From: CBDFKS01 sp965248905
GTDB lineage: Bacteria > Chloroflexota > Dehalococcoidia > Lucifugimonadales > JAGWBF01
Reading direction: 5' to 3'
Length of the DNA: 64,000 nucleotides
Assembly (NCBI GenBank): GCA_965248905.1
Contig: CBDFKS010000007.1
Coordinates: forward strand, 248,001 to 312,000
The notes beneath the pieces are model-generated. The model saw only the letters and a program-made list of their open reading frames with translations. It was not told the origin of the DNA and ran no database searches. Positions 1 to 8,166 of the stretch are shown piece after piece. The position numbers and the translations under genes are program-made. The stretch's first letter is position 1, and every line of letters begins with the position of its first letter.

Positions 1-2
1 CG

Positions 3-491
3 CTGGGGCTTATAGCCACCGTAGGGTGCGTAGAGTCTGTACCTACGCCAACGCCAACCCCGACCCCTACACTCCAAGAAACCTACCTGAAGTCAGTGCA
101 GAGGTGGGCGTATGGCGTCGGAATCACTCTTGGTGAACGGGAGCTTTACGAGCAAGACCCAATCTCCATCATTGAGGCCGCGTCAATTGACCCCATCGTC
201 GAAGAACGCCCCTCATGGATGGCGCTCTTTGAGGGAACGATTAGGGTACTGGAACCGATCTATGTGGAATCTGAGTTTGAAGGGAAGGCTATTCCGAGCT
301 TCGAGAGCAGGGTTGAGGGTATCAAGAACCTGTTGAGAGCCATGACTAGAGAGTACTGGAATTGGAAGGAAGACCCCTACGAAAACATCGACGCTTTCGA
401 ACGCCTCACGGAAGCCCACGCTGCAGCCTTTCGCGCCGCTGAACGACTAAACCTTGATGCTATCAAGGCAAGGAACACAGGAGACTACTAA
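3..491 (+). CDS. Partial Thr-Pro-linker lipoprotein at the head of the phage tail operon
   Basis: The reading frame is open back to the window edge, so the true start lies upstream. The first residues read LGLIATVGC, a hydrophobic stretch ending in a Cys that resembles a lipobox, although Thr at -3 is not the usual Leu. A Pro-Thr repeat linker follows, then about 130 residues of mostly helical, acidic sequence that I do not recognise. This is the layout of a membrane-anchored lipoprotein exposed outside the cytoplasm. It ends 2 bp before the tape measure gene, whose ribosome site lies inside its 3' end, so the two are co-transcribed. A lipoprotein inside a tail operon may be a lysogenic-conversion or superinfection-exclusion gene; that role is inference only. 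Confidence 0.6.
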   Translation: MGLIATVGCVESVPTPTPTPTPTLQETYLKSVQRWAYGVGITLGERELYEQDPISIIEAASIDPIVEERPSWMALFEGTIRVLEPIYVESEFEGKAIPSFESRVEGIKNLLRAMTREYWNWKEDPYENIDAFERLTEAHAAAFRAAERLNLDAIKARNTGDY

Positions 492-493
492 TT

Positions 494-2749
494 ATGGCAG
501 GACGAGTCATAGATGAGCTGGTAACCATCATCAGATACAACACCAGCAACCGAGAATTGCGCCGCGCGGAACAGCAGGTCAACGACTTCACGAGGAATAC
601 GCAGAGGCAATTCGCATCCTGGGGACAGGCTATCAGCAAGATCACCAGGGCCGCCACCGTGGTTTTGGGCGCACTTGGGGCTGGAGCTTTCAAGGTTGGC
701 GCGGCCGAAGAACGCTCGCTACTCAACTTACGTACTCAGTTGGGGCTCACCGCTGATGAAGTCGAAGAGCTGAAGGCTCCGCTCCGGGATCTCTCCAAAG
801 AGACGAACCGGTCATTGAAAGAGGTCAGTGACGCACTATTCTCTGTAAAGTCCGCTGGCCTGGAGACCGCAGATGCACTTGTCGTGATGGACCAGTCAGC
901 CAAAGCGGCCGCATCTGGACTGGGAGAGACGAAGCCCATAGCCCTGTTGGCTGGCGCTGCGGTTAACTCGTATGGAGCAGCGGTGCTTGACGGCAAACGG
1001 GCGGTCGAGATTCTGCTGGCAACTGTCAAGGCCGGCAACCTTGATGCTGCGCAACTCGCGACAACGTTCGGGCGCACCTTCGAGTTCGCTGCCAAACTAG
1101 GGGTGGGAGTTGACGAGGTTGGTACGGCCATAGCTGGATATACCCGTGGAGGCCAGAATGCATCCCAAGCTACGGATGCCGTCAGAATGGCTCTTACGGC
1201 CCTGTTGGCTCCAAGTGCCGAGGCAGAGAAGATTCTCTCCGGTGTGGGGCTTTCTGTTGAGGATGTGCATCGGCACATTCGTGAAGAGGGTTTTATCCAG
1301 ACCATCAGGACGCTCAGCGACGAGCTTGAGGGCGATACGACCCAGCTACGCCGCCTGTTTGGCGATGTGAATGCAGTTGGTTTCGCCCTCAGCGCCTCCG
1401 GTCCCAAGTTTCAGGACTACATCAAAATACAATCCGAAGTTCGCGCATCAACAGGCAGCGTAAACGAGGCATTTGAAATCTATGCCAATTCGAGCGTTGC
1501 TCAGGCGGACGAGGCCACCAACAATCTCCGACTCGCTCTATCTTCCCTATACAACAACGTTCTTGCACCTTTGCTCCAGCTCTTTGGCAAGCTGCCCGCA
1601 GCAATACAGACGGTCGTTCTGGGAATGGGGGCGATGCAGATCGCATCAACTATCGGCCTTGGTCCATCCGTAGGCGGGCTCGTGACGTCCTTGGGCCGCT
1701 TCATAGTGGCCCTCAAGACGGGAACCATCTGGCAGTCGAAATTCGTGCTCAGCCTAAAGGCAACCAGGATTGGGATGCTCCTCACCGGCGCAACAGCAAG
1801 GGTCATGTGGGCATCGATCATAGGCCCTATCGGGATTGCTGTAGCACTCATAGGGATTCTGGTCTTCAGGTTCCGCAGGCAGATCGTGGACGCTCTGATG
1901 GGCGTGTGGAGCTTCATCAAGGACAAGTGGCGAGAGATTGCGGGCCTGCTCCTGCTGCCCATCCTTGGTCCCTTCGCCCTGATAGCGACCAACGCCTTCG
2001 GACTGCGGGACAAGCTCATAGATGCGTTCACCAAGGTCAGGGACTTCTTCATGGGCATATGGGGAACCATCGTGGGCATCTTCCGAGACCACTGGGCTAA
2101 GATTCTGGCGGTCATCTTCCCAGCGGTCGGCCTGCCCATCTTGATAGCCCAGGAATGGGACCAGATCGTCGGGTTCGTTGGGGACATCTGGAGCCGCGTC
2201 TACGACACCGTTAAGGGCTGGATAGAAGCGATCATCTCCTTCATCAAGGAGATTCCCGGCAAGGTGAAGGACGCCGTGAAGGACATTCCCAACATGGTGA
2301 AGGACGCCGTGAAGGACATCCCTGTCGTGGGACAGGTGTTGGACGTCGCCGGTGGTGTGGCGGACAAGGCCAAGGGCTTTCTCGGTGGTATTGGCAAAGT
2401 GTTTACGGGGGCCGAAGGAGGGGTCGTTCCCGGACCGCTGGGGAGGCCAGTGCCCTCCATTATCCATGGCGGGGAGATGGTCCTGCCAGTAGGGGCGTCC
2501 AGGGTCATCGCTCAGATGCTTGAAGGGTTCCGGCTTGGCCCTGCCGCTTTGCCGCAAGCGCCGCACCACTACGGCCAGATGTACAGGTCCTCGGTGACCA
2601 ACCGGACGGTCATCATCAACATGAATGAGCCTATCGTGATCCAGACCCAGGCGACGGACGCCAAGGGGATCGCCCAGGAGATAGGCGAGGCGTTTGAAGA
2701 CAAGATTCGGAACATCGCCTACGACCACGACGGGCCGGTGGAGCGCTGA
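494..2749 (+). CDS. Phage tail tape measure protein, TP901 family
   Basis: This 751-residue protein sets tail length and occupies the tail tube until DNA ejection. The first ~350 residues are the TP901-type minor tail region, helical and rich in Ala and Leu. Several hydrophobic stretches lie between residues ~370 and 560, as is usual for tape measures. Near residues 590-610 there is an 11-residue duplication around VKDAVKDIP, encoded by a 33-bp tandem repeat. The C-terminal part holds a GGVVPG...HGGEMVLP segment common at the ends of these proteins. An AGGAG lies about 10 bp before the ATG, inside the upstream gene. The stop overlaps the next start as TGATG. By the known ~1.5 angstrom per residue rule the tail would be about 110 nm. 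Confidence 0.93.
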   Translation: MAGRVIDELVTIIRYNTSNRELRRAEQQVNDFTRNTQRQFASWGQAISKITRAATVVLGALGAGAFKVGAAEERSLLNLRTQLGLTADEVEELKAPLRDLSKETNRSLKEVSDALFSVKSAGLETADALVVMDQSAKAAASGLGETKPIALLAGAAVNSYGAAVLDGKRAVEILLATVKAGNLDAAQLATTFGRTFEFAAKLGVGVDEVGTAIAGYTRGGQNASQATDAVRMALTALLAPSAEAEKILSGVGLSVEDVHRHIREEGFIQTIRTLSDELEGDTTQLRRLFGDVNAVGFALSASGPKFQDYIKIQSEVRASTGSVNEAFEIYANSSVAQADEATNNLRLALSSLYNNVLAPLLQLFGKLPAAIQTVVLGMGAMQIASTIGLGPSVGGLVTSLGRFIVALKTGTIWQSKFVLSLKATRIGMLLTGATARVMWASIIGPIGIAVALIGILVFRFRRQIVDALMGVWSFIKDKWREIAGLLLLPILGPFALIATNAFGLRDKLIDAFTKVRDFFMGIWGTIVGIFRDHWAKILAVIFPAVGLPILIAQEWDQIVGFVGDIWSRVYDTVKGWIEAIISFIKEIPGKVKDAVKDIPNMVKDAVKDIPVVGQVLDVAGGVADKAKGFLGGIGKVFTGAEGGVVPGPLGRPVPSIIHGGEMVLPVGASRVIAQMLEGFRLGPAALPQAPHHYGQMYRSSVTNRTVIINMNEPIVIQTQATDAKGIAQEIGEAFEDKIRNIAYDHDGPVER

Positions 2750-3432
2750 TGGCGGTTAGCCTCATACAGGGCCAAGGTTTCGTGCTCCTGCCCGGGAGTC
2801 CTTGGCTGTCGAGCGCCCTGTCCAGGTCGGTACAGCCCCTTGCTGCCATTGCTGACGGGTTCATCTCTGAGGAACACGCCGTCAGGCTCAGCAAGACCTC
2901 GTATCCCGTCGAGACGGGCGGGTCGCTCGTGGACCACGCGGTTGTACAGCCGCGTACGCTGAAGCTGGTGGGCTGGGTCTCGGACCTGCTGGCTCCTGAA
3001 GGGAGGCGGGGCAATCCGTCTCGCGGCAGTGATGCGTGGTCTCAGCTCACCGGGTTGATCGAATCGAGGGAGCCGTTCCTGGTGGTCACGCTGCTGGGCC
3101 TCTACCCGTCGATGCTGATTACGTCGCTCAAGGCTCCGGTTGATAGGACGACGGGGCGGGCGCTCCGCTTCGAGATGGAGCTTGAGGAGGTGCAGTTCCG
3201 CGCCCTGGAGCGTGGCCAGCGGCCTCCTCCAGTGCGGATAGGCCCTGCCGAGGATAGGTCGGAGGAGGTTGAAAGGGGCTTGGTCAATGCGCCGTCCATA
3301 ACCTCAATCGATCGGTGGTTGGAGAGTGGACGCTTTCAAAGCCGTTCGGAGGAAGATGACAGGGTCAATGCGCCGTCCATAACCTCAATCGATCGGTGGT
3401 TGGAAAGTCGACGCTTTCAAAGCCGTAGTTAG
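2749..3432 (+). CDS. Dit-like baseplate/tail protein with a duplicated C-terminal tail
   Basis: A 227-residue protein directly after the tape measure gene. This is the usual place of the Dit-like (distal tail) protein in phages with a plug-hub-spike baseplate, and the central core (residues ~40-140, with SYPVETGGSLVDH) fits such a domain. The last ~60 residues are unusual: a 27-residue unit starting NAPSITSIDRWLES occurs twice in tandem with almost no divergence, and it is charged and probably flexible. The role as the ring joining tube and baseplate comes from gene order and family resemblance. The duplication has no known role and looks recent, because the two DNA copies differ at only a few bases. 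Confidence 0.7.
   Translation: MAVSLIQGQGFVLLPGSPWLSSALSRSVQPLAAIADGFISEEHAVRLSKTSYPVETGGSLVDHAVVQPRTLKLVGWVSDLLAPEGRRGNPSRGSDAWSQLTGLIESREPFLVVTLLGLYPSMLITSLKAPVDRTTGRALRFEMELEEVQFRALERGQRPPPVRIGPAEDRSEEVERGLVNAPSITSIDRWLESGRFQSRSEEDDRVNAPSITSIDRWLESRRFQSRS
3282..3427 (+). repeat. 81-bp tandem duplication in the 3' end of the Dit-like gene
   Basis: Two direct copies starting at 3282 and 3363 (GGTCAATGCGCCGTCCATAA in both) with a period of 81 bp, or 27 codons, so the frame is kept. The second copy ends a few bases before the stop codon. The few differences include GAGAGTGGA versus GAAAGTCGA. Confidence 0.9.
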
Positions 3433-3450
3433 GTTCTTGTGGGGAGGGTA

Positions 3451-3777
3451 ATGCAGGCGATACCACTGACAACGGATGCAAGGCAGCGTATGCGGGTGAC
3501 GCTGGGCAATCAGCCGGTCATCCTCCGCGCCTGGTGGCAGCCGCTCTCCGAAGCGTGGTACCTGTCGCTCTACACCAGGAGAGAGGAGCCGATAGCGCTG
3601 GGGCGTCAGGTAACGACGGCTCGGAGGCTGATTGAGGCTCCTGGCTTCGTCGGCGACTTGGTGACCGTCCCCTTGGAGCGCTACGGGGTGCCGATAGGCC
3701 GGGAGGCGTGGGGGCAGACCCACGGGCTGGCCTACCTTGAGCCGTCCGAAATCGAGCAGGTGAGCTGGGCGCTATGA
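3451..3777 (+). CDS. Baseplate plug-like protein (DUF6983 / Pam3 gp18 type)
   Basis: A 108-residue all-beta protein. The ATG at 3451 is chosen because GGGGAGGG lies directly upstream; a GTG at 3439 would place that site inside the gene. The pattern 'R...LGNQPVILRAWWQPLSEAWYLSLY' (spread over residues ~15-45) fits the small plug proteins that sit between Dit-like and hub genes in myoviruses such as Pam3, where the plug closes the tail tube. It overlaps the hub gene by 4 bp (ATGA), which implies coupled translation. The assignment rests on position and a family pattern recalled from memory. Confidence 0.65.
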   Translation: MQAIPLTTDARQRMRVTLGNQPVILRAWWQPLSEAWYLSLYTRREEPIALGRQVTTARRLIEAPGFVGDLVTVPLERYGVPIGREAWGQTHGLAYLEPSEIEQVSWAL

Positions 3778-4613
3778 GCATGAGGCAGTACCTACGCCAG
3801 ATAAGCGTCGAGATCGAGGGCGCAGACCGCTCCGTGCTCATCATCGAGGAGCTTCGTATCACCTTCGACCTGCACATAGACGATCAGTCGTCCTCGTCGC
3901 CGTCCACGGTCAAGATATGGAACCTGGCCAAGGCTTCGGCCTCGCACATTGCCGAGCCAGGGCAGATCGTGCGGGTCAAGGCTGGCTACGGGGATATTAC
4001 TAACGCTGCACCGATCTTCGATGGCAAGATACGGCGCGTCCTCCATGAGCGCACTGGGGTAGACCGCGTGACGACCATCGTGCTGGGCCGTTCCGACTCG
4101 GCGACGACCGGCGCACTGGTCTCCATCAGCCTCGTGGGACCTGTCAGGCTGCTTGACCTTGTGCGCCGCATCGTTGACGCTATGGGGCTGCGAATCGAAT
4201 CCATTCAGGCCGTTCCCGACGAGGAGCTTGAGGAAGGGTTCTTCTACAACGGCTCGGCGAAGTCGGCGCTCAAGGACCTTCTGGAGCCTTACAAGGTTAC
4301 CGCTTATGCGGTGGGCGGCGTGATGCACTTCACCCACAGGGACAACGAGCCAGAGCGTGGCACGTTCTTTCTCAGTCATGCGACGGGGCTTATCGGCACG
4401 CCGTCCCTCACCGAGGACGAAGGGTTGAGGGCGAAGATGGCGTTGAACCGCTCCATTGAGTTGAGCCAGTTGGTTGAGGTCAGCAGCGAGGCCGTGGATG
4501 GCTGGTTCAGCGTCAAGACCCTCGTCCACAGGGGAGACAACTGGGGCGGGGAGTTTGTGACGGAGATCGAGGGGATCAAGGCTAATGCGTCCGCTCTGGC
4601 AGGGGTGGCGTAA
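3774..4613 (+). CDS. Baseplate hub protein (gp27/gpD-like)
   Basis: This 279-residue protein lies between the plug and the spike, the usual place of the hub that docks the spike trimer to the tube. Residues 5-110 read as a beta-rich domain (VEIEGADRSVLIIEELRI, then VRVKAGYGD and FDGKIRRV). The middle part (LLDLVRRIVDAMGLRIE, then FYNGSAKSALKDLLEPY) matches the pattern of phage late-control/hub proteins, where a short helical module precedes a second beta domain. An alternative ATG lies two codons downstream. The stop and the next start share one base (TAATG). Confidence 0.75.
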   Translation: MSMRQYLRQISVEIEGADRSVLIIEELRITFDLHIDDQSSSSPSTVKIWNLAKASASHIAEPGQIVRVKAGYGDITNAAPIFDGKIRRVLHERTGVDRVTTIVLGRSDSATTGALVSISLVGPVRLLDLVRRIVDAMGLRIESIQAVPDEELEEGFFYNGSAKSALKDLLEPYKVTAYAVGGVMHFTHRDNEPERGTFFLSHATGLIGTPSLTEDEGLRAKMALNRSIELSQLVEVSSEAVDGWFSVKTLVHRGDNWGGEFVTEIEGIKANASALAGVA

Positions 4614-5185
4614 TGACGAGCATGAACCGCGACACCGACTACTCGAACCTGGCGCAGGCTATCCGCTTCGCCATCCGCCAGTCGCTCAAGGACCTCCACA
4701 CCTGTATGCCTGGGATAGTGGAGTCCTACGACGCGGAGACCCGGCGGGCGGTGGTGAAGGGAGCGCTCAATATTGTCACCACTAAGAAAGAGGAGATCGA
4801 GCGAGAGGCCATCCACAACGTCCAGGTGATGTTTCCATCCGGTGGTGGATTCACCATGACCTTCCCTTTGGAGCGGGGGGACCCTGTGCTGCTGGTCTAC
4901 TCCCAGCGGGGTTTGACGAATTGGAAGAAGACGCTTGGAGTGGCGGCCCCGGACATAATCGGGTTCTTCAGTGAGAAGGACGCCTTCGCCATTCCTGGGT
5001 TCGGGACGGACGAACCGGAACACCATATTGCCATTGAGGCGGACGGGATTCACATCAAGACTACCGGCAAGCTTGCTATAGAGGCGGCGGATGTGACGTT
5101 CAAGCGTGCTGGGAGCTCGGCGGCGCCGGAGAGCATCATCACCCACATCCACCCCGAGTACGAGTCCCACACCCACCCGGAGTAG
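4613..5185 (+). CDS. Baseplate spike, Gp138-like membrane-piercing protein
   Basis: A 190-residue protein with an N-terminal OB-like domain (MPGIVESYDAETRRAVVKG, then VMFPSGGGF and PLERGDPVLLVYSQRG), as in phi92 Gp138 and other spike proteins. A beta-helical stalk follows (GIHIKTTGKLAIEAADV). The last residues, HIHPEYESHTHPE, contain two H-x-H pairs. Spike tips of the P2 gpV/phi92 class bind iron through such His pairs, so a metal-capped needle is likely. The protein would form a trimer under the hub and puncture the cell surface on contraction. Spikes of this type point to a contractile tail. Confidence 0.85.
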   Translation: MTSMNRDTDYSNLAQAIRFAIRQSLKDLHTCMPGIVESYDAETRRAVVKGALNIVTTKKEEIEREAIHNVQVMFPSGGGFTMTFPLERGDPVLLVYSQRGLTNWKKTLGVAAPDIIGFFSEKDAFAIPGFGTDEPEHHIAIEADGIHIKTTGKLAIEAADVTFKRAGSSAAPESIITHIHPEYESHTHPE

Positions 5186-5193
5186 GAGTGCTG

Positions 5194-5532
5194 ATGAGCA
5201 CCATCTCAGCCGTGGACGATCTCCTTGACGGATTCGCTGTAGTGGATGGCCTTGAGGCCACCAGGCAGCGGGTAATTCAGCATCTACGCTTTACCTTGAG
5301 CGAGTGGTTTCTTGACTCGGACCAGGGTATCCCATACTTCGATGGCCTGTTCGCTGGCGGCAGTAGTCCTGAATTCGCCGCACAGATCATTGCCGCCGAA
5401 GTGCTCGGCGTAGAGGACGTTACGGATGTAGTTGTCGTTCGAGCCGTCCTTGATCCCCTCACCCGGAGACTGTCGCTGGAGTTCCGCGTCAGTACGGCCC
5501 ACGGCCAGGTGACGGTCGCGGAGGTGTTGTAA
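5194..5532 (+). CDS. Baseplate wedge protein, gp25/gpW family
   Basis: A 112-residue protein. The ATG at 5194 is preferred over the GTG at 5188 because AGGAG at 5184-5188 gives normal spacing. The core (VIQHLRFTLSEWFLDSDQGI, PYFDGLF, then EVLGVEDVTDVVV) is the gp25-like pattern in which a helix and a W-x-x-D-x-x-x-G-x-P element precede a beta hairpin. In myoviruses gp25 homologues link the wedge to the sheath initiator. The next gene is the J protein, its usual partner, overlapping by one base. Confidence 0.85.
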   Translation: MSTISAVDDLLDGFAVVDGLEATRQRVIQHLRFTLSEWFLDSDQGIPYFDGLFAGGSSPEFAAQIIAAEVLGVEDVTDVVVVRAVLDPLTRRLSLEFRVSTAHGQVTVAEVL

Positions 5533-7085
5533 TGGCACGGGTGACGGCGCAGGGAATAGAGCCCACGACGCTCCAGGGGTACATAGAGGCTCTGGAGGCG
5601 GCGTTCCGGTCTGCGTTAGGCCAGGACATTGATCTGGCCCCGGAGACGCCAGCGGGCCAGTTGGTTGGAACCCTGGCCTTGACGCTGACGGAGGCGGACG
5701 AGGCGCTGGTTGCGGTGGGCAACGGCATGTCGCGCAGCAGGGCGCTGGGAGTCCAGCTCGACGATCTGGGGTCTCTCTTGGGTATCCCGCGCCTGGAAGG
5801 AGAGACGGACGACGAGTACCGGGCCAGGTATGGAAGGCTAGTGGCCAGGAACGGCACGGGCTCGGCTGAGGCGATACTGGCCGCAGTGCTTAGCGTCGAG
5901 GGTGTAGCCGATGCACTAATCCGAGAGAACGCCGCCGCTGCCGAGGTGACCGAGCAGGGCAAGACCATTGGCGCTCACTCGATCTGCCTGGTTGTAGACG
6001 GTGGCACGGACGAAGCCGTCGCAGCGGCGGTAGCCCGGTCAAAACCAGTAGGAACGGGCACCAGCGGGGAAACTCGCGTTGCCGTGCCCCATGCTGGAGG
6101 CTGGAGCGTGCCCATCCGACTGTCCCGCGTCACACCAGTCCCAATCAAAGTCAGGCTGGCCCTGACGCTGATGGCAGGCTTTCCTTCGGACGGCACGAGC
6201 CGGATCATCACACTGGTGGTGGACTATGTGAAAGGGTTGGCCCTTGGGGAGCACCTGACCGCGCAGCGGCTCCTTGCCGACGTGCTCTCTGTGCCCGGAC
6301 ACACCGTGAACCTGGGTGTCGGTCGCAAGGCTGGCACGTTGCTCAGAGGCACAGGAGCGGTGGCGTCCCTGGAGACCTTCCACGGTCGGGCCACGATGCT
6401 CACGGGCGGGACCCACAGCGATCTCGCGACGCTTCAGAACATTACCGATGGGACCGTCACGTTCCTGTCGCAGCAGGTAACGGGCCTCGACTTCTCCGGC
6501 GCATCCGACCTGGATGGCTTGGCGGAGCTACTCCAGACGGCGCTCAGGGAGTCGGGCTCCACCGATCTGGACGACGTGGAGGTGACGCACGACGGGAACG
6601 TGTTTGTGGTGACGTTGCCCCTGGACAGCAACGGGGCGGCAACCAGTGTCAGCGCGGCGTTTACTGGAAGCGAGTCCGACGAGCTCGGCCTGGACACGGC
6701 AACCATCGTAGACGGAGTGGATGCCATCAAGAGCGGCGCTATCACGCTGCACGGCGCGGCTACATTCGCCCTGGACTTCAGCGGCGTGGCGAGCTACGAC
6801 GACGTGGCCACCGTAGTTGAGGGCGCTCTGCGGGGAGCCTCCGAGACAGACCTGGACCAGGTAGAAGTGGCCTATGTGGATGGAGGGTTCGTCATCACCA
6901 TTCCCCTGGATGCCGATGGCAATCCCATTGTGGTGTCCGGCGCGGTGACTGGCGATACGGCTGACGAGCTGGGGCTGGATACCGTCGATACGCTTCAGGG
7001 CTCCGTCACCAGTCAGGACGACATCGAGTTGACCGAGCGGCTGACGGTTGTCCCCGAAGACATCACCATGGTGTTGGCATCGTGA
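5532..7085 (+). CDS. Baseplate J-like protein with two inserted repeat domains
   Basis: A 517-residue protein, longer than typical J proteins (about 350-400). Residues 1-290 are the normal Baseplate_J region (EPTTLQGYIEALEAAF near the N-terminus, then ELDDLGSLLGIPR-like sequence and IHTVNLGV-type beta strands). Residues ~300-490 hold two tandem copies, ~95 residues apart, of a unit with LDFSG..., a helix ending in LLQTAL or VVEGAL, then a strand and a DELGLDT motif. This unit resembles the domains in DUF3383-type tail proteins. The last ~25 residues (LTERLTVVPEDITMVLAS) return to J-like sequence, so the repeats look like an insertion near the C-terminus. They are probably surface decoration of the baseplate. 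Confidence 0.85.
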   Translation: MARVTAQGIEPTTLQGYIEALEAAFRSALGQDIDLAPETPAGQLVGTLALTLTEADEALVAVGNGMSRSRALGVQLDDLGSLLGIPRLEGETDDEYRARYGRLVARNGTGSAEAILAAVLSVEGVADALIRENAAAAEVTEQGKTIGAHSICLVVDGGTDEAVAAAVARSKPVGTGTSGETRVAVPHAGGWSVPIRLSRVTPVPIKVRLALTLMAGFPSDGTSRIITLVVDYVKGLALGEHLTAQRLLADVLSVPGHTVNLGVGRKAGTLLRGTGAVASLETFHGRATMLTGGTHSDLATLQNITDGTVTFLSQQVTGLDFSGASDLDGLAELLQTALRESGSTDLDDVEVTHDGNVFVVTLPLDSNGAATSVSAAFTGSESDELGLDTATIVDGVDAIKSGAITLHGAATFALDFSGVASYDDVATVVEGALRGASETDLDQVEVAYVDGGFVITIPLDADGNPIVVSGAVTGDTADELGLDTVDTLQGSVTSQDDIELTERLTVVPEDITMVLAS

Positions 7086-8164
7086 GCGCTCTGGCCAAGA
7101 GGATCGACGTTCACGCCAATGCTGGCCTGCTGATCCAGCAGTGGCAACAGGCTCCGCGTATGCGCGCCCTGGTGGATGCGCTTCAAGGAGTGGTGGACGA
7201 TCATCTGGTCAGGCCGTTGGCGGACATGGAGGAACGTCTCCGCATCGACATCGCTGAAGGGTTCTGGCTGGACTGTATTGGGGAACGGCTGATGCTTCCG
7301 CGTCCGGCGACGGACATCGCCAACTTTGCCTTCTTCGGCTTCCACGGCTCAGGTGGTGTCGGCTTCGACCAGGGTCCGTTCGCCACGGTGGTTGAGGCGT
7401 TGTCGACCAGGGTGCCGGTGGGAGACGAGTTCTACCGGAAGCTGCTTATGATGCGGGCGGAGGCGCTCCTTGCGGACAGTACGGTGGAGCGTCTTAGCGA
7501 TGCGGTGGGGCATGTGTTCCCTGGGGTGAGCTATAGGGACGGTGGCGACATGACGGCGGAGGTCCAGGGATCGTACCAGGGGCTCGACTCCCGGAGCCTC
7601 CTGGAGTCGCTCGATATCGCTGGGGGGTTTCCTTCTCCGGCGGGTGTCGAGCTGTCTAGGGTCGTGTGGGAGTACGTGGTCGGTGGAGACTGTGAGGGAG
7701 ACGAGCCGCCGGTCGTGGCGGGCCATACTTCCAGCCATACCAACGTTAGCGAGTACGAACCGAGCGACGAGCAGCCCCACTCCGGCAACCACAGTTGGAA
7801 GATCACGGTTGCACAGGGCGCTTCAGATTCGGCAAGCGTCTTCATTGGCTTCAACGTCGCATACGCCGACCTACTGCCTATGACCCAAATCACCTTCTCG
7901 GCGTGGGTCTACGTCCCCGCGGGCGACCTGCTCCTCTCCGATGTGGAGCTAGAGATATTGTGCCGCGAAGTGGACTCAGAGGGCGCCACCACATGGGAGA
8001 ATACGAGATCGGAGAACCCGACCGCCTATGACTCCTGGGAATACCTCGAAGCCGCGACGACTATCTCCGCCGCTTGTCAGGACATCCGGCTGGCTTTGAG
8101 AGTCACCGACCGTTCGGCCCCGCACGTGCTTTATTGGGACGACATTAGCTTCAGGAGTGAGTAG
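7082..8164 (+). CDS. Tail protein I / DUF2612-like protein fused to a carbohydrate-binding jelly roll
   Basis: Starts at GTG, overlapping the J gene stop. Residues 1-200 carry the pattern of P2 gpI-type baseplate wedge proteins (LVDALQGVVDDHLVRPLADM, then LDCIGERLMLPRP and EFYRKLLMMRAEALLADST). Residues ~215-360 form a separate beta-sandwich: HSGNHSWKITV, FSAWVYVPAG and VLYWDDISF are the landmarks of CBM4_9-like carbohydrate-binding modules. The fusion would place a sugar-binding domain on the baseplate rim, where it could help contact the host surface. That receptor role is inference. Confidence 0.75.
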   Translation: MSALAKRIDVHANAGLLIQQWQQAPRMRALVDALQGVVDDHLVRPLADMEERLRIDIAEGFWLDCIGERLMLPRPATDIANFAFFGFHGSGGVGFDQGPFATVVEALSTRVPVGDEFYRKLLMMRAEALLADSTVERLSDAVGHVFPGVSYRDGGDMTAEVQGSYQGLDSRSLLESLDIAGGFPSPAGVELSRVVWEYVVGGDCEGDEPPVVAGHTSSHTNVSEYEPSDEQPHSGNHSWKITVAQGASDSASVFIGFNVAYADLLPMTQITFSAWVYVPAGDLLLSDVELEILCREVDSEGATTWENTRSENPTAYDSWEYLEAATTISAACQDIRLALRVTDRSAPHVLYWDDISFRSE

Positions 8165-8166
8165 TC

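Noticed and set aside
736..1407. Long open frame on the minus strand inside the tape measure gene
   Set aside because: Ser/Arg-rich shadow of a strongly supported gene with family motifs on the plus strand.
1754..2728. 324-codon minus-strand frame in the tape measure gene
   Set aside because: No family motif, His/Asp/Pro-rich composition typical of antisense frames; the plus strand is clearly coding.
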